A stretch of 64,000 nt of DNA from Maricurvus nonylphenolicus (GCF_042854845.1 NZ_AP031498.1:868001-932000); one strand, 5' to 3'; positions 17,005-26,326 are shown, counted from the stretch's first letter. Notes: a model not told the origin generated them from the sequence alone. A program made the numbers and translations.

Positions 17005-17860
17005 TCATGACCTCCATGGTTTGGGAGACGGTCTCTGATTTTTCCAGCAAGTCGGCGATTTCATCGGGGTAGAGGTTTAAGTTGGCTAATATCTCGGCTT
17101 GGCCTAATTGCTCTCTATCCAGTGCTTCGGGGGTCAGCATATGGCGAGCAAACAGGCTGGCACTGTGCACAATGGCTGTTTGTGTGACGGCATTGGGTGC
17201 CTGGGTAGGGCAATCAAAATAGCTCAAGGTTTCGGCTATGGTCTGGGGCATTTTCCAGCGTTCCAACACTTGCAAACCGGTCTGCCGTTCGAAATGTGAG
17301 GCCAGCGCCGTGACACAATCCTTATCGCAGGCTATACCTTCTGCATCGAGTTTCTCCAATATGCTCTGCAAGGCCACCGGCCAGCCGATATTGTGCAGCA
17401 GGCCACAGAGAAAAGTGGTTTCGACGTTATAGCGACAGTGGCGAGCAATCTCTTTCGCCCACAGGGCTGTAGCCAGGGCGTGGCGCCACACATTTTCAAT
17501 GTCCTGTTCAAACCCGGGAGCCTTGAACATTTTGGTACTGATAGAGGCTGCCAGGGCGATTTCGCTAATCAGGCTCATACCCAAACGGGTGATGGCTTGT
17601 TGCAGGGATACCAGTGTGGTGTTGGGGCTGTAGGCTGCCGAGTTGGCGATGCGCATCACGTGCCCGGCCAGTGACTGATCACTCTGAATCAGTTGAGCCA
17701 GTTGCACGGCATCGGATTCTGGATCTTGAGTAAGTTGGACAACGCGTCCCGCCACTTCGGGTAAAAGCGGGACGTCAATATCGCCTTGTTTTAGCTGTTG
17801 CTCCATAAGCCCGACCAAGGGGGTCGCAGCGGCGGGCAAGGGAACCGCAGGAGTCATCAT
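16997..17860 (-). CDS. HDOD-domain protein
   Basis: A 287-aa cytoplasmic protein built of one HDOD domain (about residues 25-230; LPEVAGRVVQLTQDPESD, ISEIALAASIS, LLHNIGWPVAL). HDOD proteins resemble HD phosphohydrolases but usually lack full metal sites, and they act as signalling or scaffold proteins in motility, stress and c-di-GMP networks. ATG 17860 follows AAGGATTAGCC. Its last eight bases overlap the sthA-like gene, an unusual link between a signalling protein and a redox-balance enzyme. The promoter should lie in 17861-18058, shared with the divergent TonB receptor. Confidence 0.88.
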   Translation of the reverse strand: MMTPAVPLPAAATPLVGLMEQQLKQGDIDVPLLPEVAGRVVQLTQDPESDAVQLAQLIQSDQSLAGHVMRIANSAAYSPNTTLVSLQQAITRLGMSLISEIALAASISTKMFKAPGFEQDIENVWRHALATALWAKEIARHCRYNVETTFLCGLLHNIGWPVALQSILEKLDAEGIACDKDCVTALASHFERQTGLQVLERWKMPQTIAETLSYFDCPTQAPNAVTQTAIVHSASLFARHMLTPEALDREQLGQAEILANLNLYPDEIADLLEKSETVSQTMEVMSA

Positions 17861-18058
17861 GGCTAATCCTTATGCATGCTGGATGTAAATTGTGTGTTAA
17901 ATGACCGACAGGTTTATCAAGTGTAGTTCAGGTTTGTCGCTGGCAGGTTTAGAGCTTTGCAAGGCTTGCTATAGTTGGTACGGTTCTGTGGGTAAGGTAA
18001 GATGAATAAGACGACATTAGGACATAATTAAAAGTAGCCTGTTTGCTACTTGGGTGTG

Positions 18059-20395
18059 ATGAAGTACATGACTTGGGGTTTATATAGGGGCTTGACGCAA
18101 TTGGCTTTCGGCAGTGTAGTGCTGGGAACCGGTTTGCATGGATACGCGTCGGCACCTGAAAAAAGTGATGTCACGGAAGAGAGGGTTGTAGAAGAGATTC
18201 TGGTTGAGGCGCAAAAGCGCCCCCAGGCCTCGGTAGATGTGCCTCTGGCGGTTAATGCTTTCAGTGGTACCCAGCTGGATGATCTTGGTGTTGCCAATCT
18301 TGAGCAGCTGTCGGATTTTGTACCCGGCGTAAACATTCAGCAGCAGAGTGTCACCACAACAGGTTTTGCCATTCGTGGCATTACCAGTGATCAGGCATCT
18401 GCCACTAACCGACCGCGGGTATCGGTGTTTCAAAACGGTGTTGATATCAGTCGCTCGCGCGGCAGCAATATTGCGCTTTACGATATTGAACGCGTTGAAG
18501 TGTTGAAAGGGCCGCAGGCCACCTTGTTTGGCTCCGGTGCCGAAGTGGGTGCGATCAGTATTCATCAACAGCGTGCTCTGCAGGAAAATTCTGCAGAACT
18601 GACTTTCGGAGTAGGTTCCAAAAACAACCAGGAATTTACCTCGGTCTTTAATACCGTCTTAAATGAAAACTGGGCTTCGCGTCTGGCCTTGCACTATAAA
18701 TCCCGCGATGGTTATATCGACAATCCCGCCGGCGGTGATCTCAACAGTATTGATCGTCAGGCTCTGCGCTGGAGTCTCGCCTATGAAGGAGAGGGCAGTC
18801 GCTGGGACCTGATAGTGAATTATCAAAACGATAATCCAGCCGGTACCGCCTTTAGCAGTTTTTATTTTCCTGAACCGGATGCCTATGAAGAATCTCACCT
18901 GGATCAAGGCCGCGATCTGGGTATTGATCGCGAACTGTGGGATATCACCCTTGAAGGCCAGATAGATCTTAACAGCCAGTGGCAGCTCACCTCGATTACG
19001 TCCTACCGTGATTTTGATGCGCAGGAAATTTTTGATGCCGATGGCATGTCATTGCCGGTGTTGTTGTTTGAAGATCGCGTGGTGCATCGTCAATTTAGCC
19101 AGGAAGTGCGTTTTAATTATGATGATGGTGATCGCTGGCAGGGATTTGTCGGCGTTAATTATCATCAGGAAGAAGGCTATCAGAAAATTACCCAGCAGTT
19201 TCATGAGGGGTATTTGTTACTGTTGCCCACCGTGCAGGCATTCCTATTCACACCTACTGCACCTTTTGATGAAAGTTTGTTGTTAAATCCGCCACCACTG
19301 TTTGGACCCGGTGCGCCTTTGGCTGACTTTTCTGGTATTCCGCTCAACCCTGCCTTGCGTGAGTCACAAACCCGTGATGGCAATAACAGCATGTTTGATC
19401 TGTTTGCCGATGCCACCTACAGCTTTGCCGATCAGTGGGAGCTGACCATGGGGTTGAGGGCGAGTTACGAACGTATAAAAAGTCAGATCACAACGCCGGA
19501 GCCGGAATCGCCTGGCGGTATAGCGGTTGCGACTGGAGCCTGTGGTAATGGCTTTTTAAATCAGCCCCTGTGTAATGACAGTGGTGATCTTATTAGTCGC
19601 CGTCTAACGCAAAAAGATAATTTCTGGGGCATGGCCGGGCGGTTGGTGTTGTCTTATCGGCCAACGGAAGATACCCACACCTATCTCAGTTATGCGCGTG
19701 GGCGCCGTCCCAATACATTGGATTTCAATAATTTCAGCGCGGTAAATAATCTCGATGATGAGACGGTAGATTCTGTCGAATGGGGCATTAAATACCGCAG
19801 TGATGATCAGCGCTTAAGTGCTGATGGCGCTGTGTTTTATCATCGCTATACAAGTTTTGTTACCCAGCAGCCGGGCAATACACCGGTGGCTTCATTTGAT
19901 GACAACGGTAAAGCGACAACGACTGGTGTAGAACTGTCGGGTCATTATCAGTTGCATGCAAAGTGGCGCATGTTGGCCAATGTTGCCTACGTTGATGCCC
20001 GTATTGATGATGACAGTGACTTTGCATTGGCCGATCATCGCTTCCGCTTGGCGCCGTTATGGTCAGGCAGTCTGGGAGTTGAGTATGAATCCACGTTGGC
20101 CGATGTGGGTGACTGGCGAGTCGGGTTGATCTATAGCTTCCAGTCGGAAGTGTATTTTGAAGATGATAACGACAGTAATTTAGGCAATAACCGTCAGGGC
20201 AGTTATGGTCTGTGTCAGCTCAATGCCAGTCTGACAAGCTTGAATCAACGTTGGCGTACCGATTTACGTGTAACCAATTTGCTGGATAAAGAGTATTTAT
20301 TGGATGCGGGCAATACCGGTGGTCTATTTGGCATGCCGACTTATGTCGCCGGGCCGCCGCGTATGGTTGAGGCCAAGTTGAGCTACGCGTTTTAA
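18059..20395 (+). CDS. TonB-dependent outer-membrane receptor
   Basis: About 778 aa. ATG 18059 is chosen as the first ATG of the frame; no strong ribosome site is visible and TTG 18050 is also open. A short hydrophobic N-terminus (LAFGSVVLGTGLHGYASA) serves as signal peptide and EEILVEAQKR is a weak TonB box. The plug has IRGITSDQ and LKGPQATLFGSGAEVGAI, and the barrel ends in ...LSYAF. It has no partner enzymes beside it and no Fur-like site was seen upstream, so the ligand is unknown. The next gene, with a degenerate receiver domain, is 177 bases downstream. Confidence 0.92.
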   Translation: MKYMTWGLYRGLTQLAFGSVVLGTGLHGYASAPEKSDVTEERVVEEILVEAQKRPQASVDVPLAVNAFSGTQLDDLGVANLEQLSDFVPGVNIQQQSVTTTGFAIRGITSDQASATNRPRVSVFQNGVDISRSRGSNIALYDIERVEVLKGPQATLFGSGAEVGAISIHQQRALQENSAELTFGVGSKNNQEFTSVFNTVLNENWASRLALHYKSRDGYIDNPAGGDLNSIDRQALRWSLAYEGEGSRWDLIVNYQNDNPAGTAFSSFYFPEPDAYEESHLDQGRDLGIDRELWDITLEGQIDLNSQWQLTSITSYRDFDAQEIFDADGMSLPVLLFEDRVVHRQFSQEVRFNYDDGDRWQGFVGVNYHQEEGYQKITQQFHEGYLLLLPTVQAFLFTPTAPFDESLLLNPPPLFGPGAPLADFSGIPLNPALRESQTRDGNNSMFDLFADATYSFADQWELTMGLRASYERIKSQITTPEPESPGGIAVATGACGNGFLNQPLCNDSGDLISRRLTQKDNFWGMAGRLVLSYRPTEDTHTYLSYARGRRPNTLDFNNFSAVNNLDDETVDSVEWGIKYRSDDQRLSADGAVFYHRYTSFVTQQPGNTPVASFDDNGKATTTGVELSGHYQLHAKWRMLANVAYVDARIDDDSDFALADHRFRLAPLWSGSLGVEYESTLADVGDWRVGLIYSFQSEVYFEDDNDSNLGNNRQGSYGLCQLNASLTSLNQRWRTDLRVTNLLDKEYLLDAGNTGGLFGMPTYVAGPPRMVEAKLSYAF

Positions 20396-20572
20396 GCGTT
20401 AACAGCTTGCGCCAAAACTGTGCGCGTACATGACTTTTAGGTGGAAAACACGCCAATCCTCAGCTACACCTATAGGTATACTGAATGTTGTGCTCTACCC
20501 CATCCCACCACTAGGGGCAAAGCTCAGGGAGCGAGCATTAAAGGAAGTATTTACCCTAAGGGAGAGGGCCCT

Positions 20573-21784
20573 ATGTCGTTACCCAAGATTTTGTTCTGGC
20601 AGCCGCAAGACAATGGCCGGCTGATAGAAAGCCTGTCCAATGAATTTACCATCGCCAGCACTTCATCCCAGGAAGAAACCCTGCAGTTAGCCTCCGAAGG
20701 TGATGTTAAAGCTCTGGTAGTGGATTTTAGTTCGCAAGAACCCCTTTCCCTGGGTCTGTGTAAAGGCCTGCTTGACGATGATGAAATTGTTGCCAACCTG
20801 CCACTGATTATTCTGTCTTCCAGTAATGAACTACGCCATAAGCTCGAAGCCTTCGAGCAGGGTTGTGATGACTATATCGATCCGGGAACTTGCGTAGAGG
20901 AAATTGCTGCGCGCATTAATAAATCCATCTTCCATAAAATTGCCAGTGAGCAATTAAAGGACCGTCTGGAACTGGCCAATGCCACAGCCTACTCGGTGAT
21001 GTCCGATAACAGTGATCTTGGTGCCAACATTCAGTTTCTTCTCGATGCCAATCGCTGCGACAATCTCGATCAGTTAGGCCAGCTATTTTTTGGCGCCATT
21101 CAACGCTACGGCATCAGCGCCAGTTTACAAATGCGCAGCCTGTATTTAGTTAAAAATATGGAAGCCAATGGCATGGCCAAGGATCTGGAATCGCAATTGC
21201 TCACGCAAATGCAGGACGCCGGGCGCTATGTGGATTTTGGTCGCCGTACCATTATGAATTACGGCCAGTGTTCGCTGTTGGTTCGCAATATGCCTATTGA
21301 TGATGACGTTCGTTACGGCGCGATTAAAGATAACACCTTTGCGTTGATACAAGGGGTGGATGCGCGTCTTAAGGCATTGGATGAGCACCAAAAACTGCTC
21401 GACGAAAAAGAGGCCTTACACAAGCTTTCACAAACAGTAAAAGAGGTGATGACCGAGATTGATGAGTCCTACCAGGCGGTGATGCGTGATATTGTCTCGA
21501 CGGTTGAAGATATGGCTGACTCCATCCAAAACCGTATCCCCGTATTGGCCCTTAGCGAAGAACAGGAAAGTTTTTTTGAGGGAGTGTCGGATTCCTGTGT
21601 TAGCGAGACCAACCGTATCTTTAACCAGGGCTTAAAAGTCGACGAAAGTTTTCAAAACCTGTCCGATGCTATGGAAAAAGCCTTGCACGAAGTTGATTTC
21701 CTGGATGATGAGCAACACAAGGAGCCACCGCCTATTGTTGATAGCGGCGCCTCTGATACCGATGATGGTGTTGAGCTGTTTTAG
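20573..21784 (+). CDS. Protein with degenerate receiver-like N-terminal domain, function unknown
   Basis: A 403-aa protein from ATG 20573, preceded by GGGAGAGGG; an in-frame start at 20441 has no support. Residues ~5-120 look like a response-regulator receiver. D51 (LVVDFSS) is at the phospho-Asp position and IILSSSNE corresponds to the Ser/Thr strand. The conserved lysine is missing (DDYIDPG in place of a KP motif), so phosphorylation signalling is uncertain. The remainder is helical, with a coiled-coil-like part around 285-350 and an acidic C-terminal tail (EVDFLDDEQ...). No DNA-binding, GGDEF or phosphatase motif is visible. Related stand-alone regulators act through protein contacts. Its function is unknown. 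Confidence 0.8.
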   Translation: MSLPKILFWQPQDNGRLIESLSNEFTIASTSSQEETLQLASEGDVKALVVDFSSQEPLSLGLCKGLLDDDEIVANLPLIILSSSNELRHKLEAFEQGCDDYIDPGTCVEEIAARINKSIFHKIASEQLKDRLELANATAYSVMSDNSDLGANIQFLLDANRCDNLDQLGQLFFGAIQRYGISASLQMRSLYLVKNMEANGMAKDLESQLLTQMQDAGRYVDFGRRTIMNYGQCSLLVRNMPIDDDVRYGAIKDNTFALIQGVDARLKALDEHQKLLDEKEALHKLSQTVKEVMTEIDESYQAVMRDIVSTVEDMADSIQNRIPVLALSEEQESFFEGVSDSCVSETNRIFNQGLKVDESFQNLSDAMEKALHEVDFLDDEQHKEPPPIVDSGASDTDDGVELF

Positions 21785-22049
21785 CATTTGACCCGATCTA
21801 GCCAACGAGTCACATCCTGTCGTTATGTTGGCAGGACTATCCTTTTTCTCCCTTTATAACCTATTATTAGTTTAGGGCCTCTCTGATCGGGCTCGCTGGC
21901 ATGTAAAAAGCATTGTTTTGGCTTTTCTAGAACAAACTATTCTGAAAGACCGTGTCTAACTGTAAGTAATTAGCGCTAAAATAGAATTAACAGCAGGTAT
22001 TCCTGAAACGCGTAGGTTGGTATTCACTGACTAAGCTCGGAGGCTATAA

Positions 22050-22610
22050 GTGGACCTGGCAACTGACAATAAAGATCTGGTTTGGGATCTTGAGACATTT
22101 AACCAGCGCCAAAGGGCGATGGATTTTGTGCTTGGTTTCGAGAACAAGCTCTGTGTCTATTCTGATTCGGTTGAACAGTTATATACCAACTACAATATCT
22201 TTTTCCCCAAAGAGGAAAACCGCAAACTGGTGATTCTGCCGAATCCCTATGCCCACCACGATATTTTTCATAGCGTGAATGTTGATGCCATTACCCCAAC
22301 CGGTTTGAATATTATTCCCGGCGATGTGGTGGGAAAAGAAGGCCTCTACCTGACCATTCCCTTTAAAAGCGGTAAAACCCGTTATCGCGCCGTGCCCCTG
22401 CAGGTCGGCTTGCGGGTGGTGAATCAGCAGCGCCCCGATGACAAACCCCTGTTACCGGTATTGCGCAAAGGTGATTTACGCGAGCTGGATTCCAACACCC
22501 CTTGCTTACATTTACACACGATTAATATGGGCAAGCTTGATACCATGTCAACGTTGGAGCGGGGTGGTATTCGCACTGTGATCGAAGAGCGTTTGAGTGG
22601 TATTCAATAG
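22050..22610 (+). CDS. Conserved-looking hypothetical protein, 186 aa
   Basis: It starts with GTG 22050 after CGGAGG. There is no signal peptide or membrane segment. The C-terminal part is beta-rich (GLYLTIPFKSGKTRYRAVPLQVGLRVV), but no family motif that I recognise is present. It has normal codon use, a good ribosome site and a strong terminator, so it is very likely a real gene. The nearest gene upstream, the degenerate receiver protein, is 265 bases away with a promoter-sized gap between them, so they need not be co-transcribed. Confidence 0.75.
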   Translation: MDLATDNKDLVWDLETFNQRQRAMDFVLGFENKLCVYSDSVEQLYTNYNIFFPKEENRKLVILPNPYAHHDIFHSVNVDAITPTGLNIIPGDVVGKEGLYLTIPFKSGKTRYRAVPLQVGLRVVNQQRPDDKPLLPVLRKGDLRELDSNTPCLHLHTINMGKLDTMSTLERGGIRTVIEERLSGIQ

Positions 22611-22628
22611 GTTCTGCGACAGAAAATA

Positions 22629-22662
22629 AAAAGGGGCTAACGTTTCCGTTAGCCCCTTTTTT
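22629..22662. terminator. Bidirectional intrinsic terminator
   Basis: GGGGCTAACG (22633-22642) and CGTTAGCCCC (22647-22656) form a perfect 10-bp stem with a TTTC loop, flanked by AAAAA and TTTTTT. It separates the convergent hypothetical gene and aminotransferase gene. Confidence 0.96.
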
Positions 22663-22679
22663 GTGAGTCGTGATCTTGA

Positions 22680-23957
22680 TTAGCTGGCGAGCTTGGTACG
22701 CACAGACGCTAATTTCACGCACACTTCAAATACATCCATCGCTGCATTGACGTCGGCAACACTGGGAACGGTTGGTGCCAGACGAATATTGCGGTCTTCC
22801 GGATCCTTGCCGTACGGGAAGGTGGCACCGGCAGGTGTCAGTTTTACTCCGGCATCAGCCGCCAGTTTTACCACCGCTTGGGCGCAGTTTGGCTGGGTGT
22901 CGAAAGAAATAAAGTAACCACCGGCAGGTTTTTCCCAAGCGCCCAGATCGCTATCCGCGAAAGCGGCGTCCAGCTTGCTCAGTACCGCTTCAAAACGCGG
23001 GTTAATAATATCGGCGTGTTTTTGCATATGGGCGCTCAGGGCATCCATATTGGGCAGCAGCTTCATATGACGCAGCTGGTTAATTTTGTCCGGACCAATG
23101 GTCGTGGTACCCAATACCTTGCGGAAGGCGTTGAGGTTGTTGGCCGAACCACCCAGGAAGGCCACACCGGCACCGGCGTGGGTAATCTTGGAGGTGGAGG
23201 CAAACTGCAACACACTGTCTTCAGTACCTGCTGCAACACAAGCTTCCATAATGTTGGCCAGCTGTGGTGGGTTGCTCATCAGGTCGTGTACGGCGTAGGC
23301 GTTATCCCAGAATACACGGAAGGCCGGGTTGGCGATCTTGCCCAGGGCCGCAATACGGGCAACGGTGTCTTCGCTGTAGACCACACCGGTTGGGTTGGAA
23401 TACTTGGGTACACACCACATACCGATAATGCTCTGGTCGGCTTTGATCATGGCTTCGACCTGATCCATATCCGGGCCAGTAGCAGTCATAGGCACGGTGA
23501 CCATCTCAATGCCCAGTTGCTCGCACACGGTGTAGTGGCGATCGTAACCGGGAACCGGGCATAGGAATTTAGCGCCGTCGATGTTTTTCCAAGCGCTTTC
23601 AACACCGTTAAAGCCAAACTGGTAACCGGTCATAGCGGCCTGGAACATCATGGTCAGGCTGCTGTTGCCGCCGGCCATCACATTGGCTGCGTCCAGGCCC
23701 AGTACTTGAGCACCCAGCTCGCGGGCTTCTTTAATACCGTCGAGGCCACCGTAGTTGCGTGTATCTGTACCATCGGCTGCCTTATAGTCTCCCGCTAAAA
23801 TACCGTCGAGCGCATCAGACAGGCTCAGTTGTTCGGCGGAAGGTTTACCACGGGTCAGATCCAGATTCAGTTTCTGATCCAAAATGGCCTGATATTGGGC
23901 TGCCAGCTCTGTTTCCCACTGACGCAATTGTTCCGGGGTGGCTTGATCCAGTCGCAA
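22680..23957 (-). CDS. Aspartate aminotransferase, MocR-like class I PLP enzyme
   Basis: A fold-type I aminotransferase of the MocR-like aspartate aminotransferase subgroup. It should exchange an amino group between an amino acid, probably aspartate or glutamate, and a 2-oxo acid. LDLTRGKPSAEQ near the N-terminus, NYGGLDGI, the PLP-contact CVPKYSNPTGVVYS and the Schiff-base lysine in FASTSKITHAGAG are all visible. The start is uncertain. The frame opens to 24035, but homologues begin near LDQATPEQLRQWE, and TTG 23957, with GAGG eight bases before it, fits them (425 aa). It is monocistronic and ends at the shared terminator. Confidence 0.88.
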   Translation of the reverse strand: MRLDQATPEQLRQWETELAAQYQAILDQKLNLDLTRGKPSAEQLSLSDALDGILAGDYKAADGTDTRNYGGLDGIKEARELGAQVLGLDAANVMAGGNSSLTMMFQAAMTGYQFGFNGVESAWKNIDGAKFLCPVPGYDRHYTVCEQLGIEMVTVPMTATGPDMDQVEAMIKADQSIIGMWCVPKYSNPTGVVYSEDTVARIAALGKIANPAFRVFWDNAYAVHDLMSNPPQLANIMEACVAAGTEDSVLQFASTSKITHAGAGVAFLGGSANNLNAFRKVLGTTTIGPDKINQLRHMKLLPNMDALSAHMQKHADIINPRFEAVLSKLDAAFADSDLGAWEKPAGGYFISFDTQPNCAQAVVKLAADAGVKLTPAGATFPYGKDPEDRNIRLAPTVPSVADVNAAMDVFEVCVKLASVRTKLAS

Positions 23958-24111
23958 GACGAAATACCTCGATCGATTAGGGCTAAATTCAAAATACAAA
24001 GGGCTAAAAACTGCCTGGCGGGAGGCTTTCAACATGATTAGAGGAAGCCGGTCGCAAAAAGGCGCCGCATTATACCGCCTCTTGACGACAGGTATAAGAG
24101 GCTTGGCCGGA

Positions 24112-25587
24112 TTATTGGGGGATTTTTAAGGGTAGGCTGCAGATAAAGCGGCTGCCTTGCCCGGGACAGCTTTCGACGCTCATTTGCCCGCCCATCAAAC
24201 GGGCAAAATCGGCACAGATTGCCAGCCCCAGGCCGGTACCTTGCGTCGCGTTTTTACCCAGCTGGGTTTGGCTGAAGGCGCGAAACAAGCGCGCCTGATC
24301 CTCATCATTGATGCCTGGGCCTGTGTCTTCAACGCTAAATGCCAGCATATTATCGTTGGGGGATGCTGTGAGGTTAATGTGCCCCTGCTCGGTAAACTTG
24401 ACGGCATTGCCCACCAGGTTAATTAGAATCTGTTTGGTTTTGCGAGCATCGAGCAGCACCTCTTGTGGGCAGCTGTCCAGCGTGTGTGTCAGCACTAACT
24501 TTTTGTCGTCGCAGGTATGTTGAAACAGCTCGATCGTGTCAGTCATCAGTTGTTGGATATTACAGGGAGTCAGGCTGGTCTCCAGTTCTTCAGCCTGCAG
24601 TTTTGAGTAGTCGAGAATGTCGTTAACCAGTGACAACTGATGATCGGCGGCGTTACTGATAGTGCGTATTTGCTCCTGCTGGCGTTCATCGAGCTTTTCG
24701 GGTCTGCGTAGCAGTAGCCTGGCCATGCCGCTGATAATATTAATGGAGTTGCGACATTCGTGGCTCATGCGGCCCATAAACTGGGACAGGGCTGTGTGTT
24801 GTTGTTCGATAAGTTCTTTTTGCTCGGTAAGTGCTGCGGTGAGCTTGGCGCTGTGGATAAGATGTTTGACCCGGGCGATAAGCTCCTCGTAAATAAGCGG
24901 TTTGGTCACGTACTCATCTGCCCCCAAACGGAACAGCTCTATACGGCGAGCTGGATCATCATAGCTGGACATGGCAATGATCGACGGTGAGCTATGGTGC
25001 TCTTGCTGGCGGCGGATTTTTTTCACCAGGGTTAGGCCGCTGCTGTCACCCTCAAGCACTATGTCGGTTAGTACCAGGTCATAGGTGTTTTCGGAAAACG
25101 CCTGCCAGGCTTCTTCTACTTCAGTGGCGGTATCTACCTGCAAACCAATACCTTCAAGATACAGCTTGGCGGTTTTCTGCTGGGCCAGAGAATCTTCAAC
25201 CAGCAGAACTCGGCCCTCAATAGGCTTTAGGCTTCCCGCCGTACGGATAACAAAGGATTCGAGTTCATCGAATTGCGCCGGGCTAAAGGTCTCAGTCACT
25301 CCGGCGGCAAAGGCTTTTTCGATTAAGGCCTGGTGGTTGTCTTTGGTGGTCAGAATGATGGGGGTGCTAGTGTTACGGGATTGTTTGCGAATGCCTCGGC
25401 AGAGTTCAAAGCCAGTTGCATCGGGCAGGTAGTGGGCTGTATAGATGAGATCGTAACTGTCAGTTTGGGCGGCTTCTAGCGCAGCTTCAACCGTATTTTG
25501 GATGGTCGCTTGCAGGTGGATACTATCGCAGAGGCTTTGTAGTTGTTGTTGCAGAGCTTGATCCTGCTCGGCGATAAGCACCTTCAT
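24112..25587 (-). CDS. Hybrid histidine kinase with two N-terminal receivers
   Basis: 491 aa. Receiver 1 (residues 1-115) has Ala51 where the phospho-Asp should be (IYTAHYLPD), so it is a pseudo-receiver. Receiver 2 (~125-245) keeps the acidic pair ED, D175 (LTDIVLEGD) and the KP lysine (VTKPL). HisKA has MSHECRNSINII with H276. HATPase_c has NLVGNAVKF, DTGPGI and GTGLGLAI. There is no membrane segment and no DNA-binding output. The order REC-REC-HK is typical of soluble phosphorelay nodes in which a phosphorylated receiver controls kinase activity. No cognate regulator is adjacent. The gap to bfd (25588-25715) shows no convincing site. Confidence 0.93.
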   Translation of the reverse strand: MKVLIAEQDQALQQQLQSLCDSIHLQATIQNTVEAALEAAQTDSYDLIYTAHYLPDATGFELCRGIRKQSRNTSTPIILTTKDNHQALIEKAFAAGVTETFSPAQFDELESFVIRTAGSLKPIEGRVLLVEDSLAQQKTAKLYLEGIGLQVDTATEVEEAWQAFSENTYDLVLTDIVLEGDSSGLTLVKKIRRQQEHHSSPSIIAMSSYDDPARRIELFRLGADEYVTKPLIYEELIARVKHLIHSAKLTAALTEQKELIEQQHTALSQFMGRMSHECRNSINIISGMARLLLRRPEKLDERQQEQIRTISNAADHQLSLVNDILDYSKLQAEELETSLTPCNIQQLMTDTIELFQHTCDDKKLVLTHTLDSCPQEVLLDARKTKQILINLVGNAVKFTEQGHINLTASPNDNMLAFSVEDTGPGINDEDQARLFRAFSQTQLGKNATQGTGLGLAICADFARLMGGQMSVESCPGQGSRFICSLPLKIPQ

Positions 25588-25715
25588 GGCGTGGCTGTGT
25601 CCAAATCTGCTGTGTTCGTAGATTTAGCTTAGCCGATGGGCCGCTGGGGTAAAGTTGGTTGGGGATAAGTTGGCGCCAGATACCTTACTTAGGCAATGGG
25701 CTTACGCAATGGTCA

Positions 25716-25928
25716 TTACGCTATGGCGTAGTACAGAGGCTCGCCGACGGTTTCTACAGCGGTACGATCCAGAGTTTCTTCAACAATCTGCTTGGTCATA
25801 ATGCCGCATTTGCCACACTGGCTCATCACGCCCAATTGCTTGCGAACAGTACGCAGATCAGTGGCACCGCTATACACGGCATCTTTGATTTGGCTGTCGG
25901 TGATTCCTTTGCAGAGGCAGACGTACAT
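25716..25928 (-). CDS. bfd: Bacterioferritin-associated ferredoxin
   Basis: A 70-aa [2Fe-2S] protein that reduces ferric iron in bacterioferritin to release it. Cluster cysteines are C4 and C6 (VCLCKGIT) and C38 and C41 (QCGKCG), the exact Bfd pattern. The length and the BFD helix-turn-helix fold match the family. A Fur-like box 53-71 bases upstream of the start fits induction under iron starvation, as in Pseudomonas. No bacterioferritin gene follows; the neighbour downstream is a histidine kinase. The peroxiredoxin is divergent, as I recall for the bfd/tsaA region of P. aeruginosa. Confidence 0.93.
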   Translation of the reverse strand: MYVCLCKGITDSQIKDAVYSGATDLRTVRKQLGVMSQCGKCGIMTKQIVEETLDRTAVETVGEPLYYAIA

Positions 25929-25980
25929 GGCAAAAAACTCAATGGACCTGATAGGTTTTAATGTTGGTGAGATTTTAGTT

Positions 25981-25999
25981 GTTAATGAGAATTGTTGTC
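25981..25999. promoter_or_regulatory. Fur-box-like site upstream of bfd
   Basis: The 19 bases match the classical Fur consensus (GATAATGATAATCATTATC) at 14 positions by direct comparison. The placement 53-71 bases before the bfd ATG is suitable for promoter blocking. It lies in the 398-base divergent region 25929-26326, which also carries the OxyR-like site and leader hairpin listed below. Confidence 0.65.
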
Positions 26000-26172
26000 A
26001 ACACCTCCTAAGAATATTTCTTATTTGCATTTATTGTTTTTATTTATAAATTTATAGCTATAGATAAGTTGGGGGTGATCAGGCGCGAGAATCAACCGCT
26101 AAACCGGGGCGGGTTTTATTAAATAGGGGCGATATAAAAAATTAATGGGACTATATTGGTGGCCTGTGTATC

Positions 26173-26187
26173 ATAGCTAACTGCTAT
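26173..26187. promoter_or_regulatory. Possible OxyR half-site upstream of the peroxiredoxin
   Basis: ATAG-N7-CTAT, with a T at the conserved inner position, fits one half of the OxyR tetranucleotide pattern, 140-154 bases before the peroxiredoxin start. A second half at the expected spacing is not evident, so this is weak. Confidence 0.35.
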
Positions 26188-26209
26188 TAAGCACCAAGGT
26201 TTTTATTGG

Positions 26210-26236
26210 AAAGACCCCGTAAATAAAGGGTCTTTT
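26210..26236 (+). other. Leader hairpin before the peroxiredoxin gene
   Basis: AAAGACCC (26210-26217) pairs with GGGTCTTT (26228-26235) around a 10-base A-rich loop, followed by TCAGG. It sits about 90 bases before the start codon. It may be a weak attenuator, a leader stabiliser or the end of a short transcript. Confidence 0.45.
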
Positions 26237-26326
26237 CAGGTGGCGATTCAGGGCTTGGCTGCTATGTTTAAGCCACTGTGATCGCGACATATTGTTAACC
26301 CCAAATTAATGAAAGGGAGACCCATC

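Noticed and set aside
22878..23564. A 228-codon open frame opposite the aminotransferase, and similar long frames opposite pyrC, argG and the sthA-like gene
   Set aside because: All lie wholly inside well-supported genes and have the skewed composition of reverse-frame translations.
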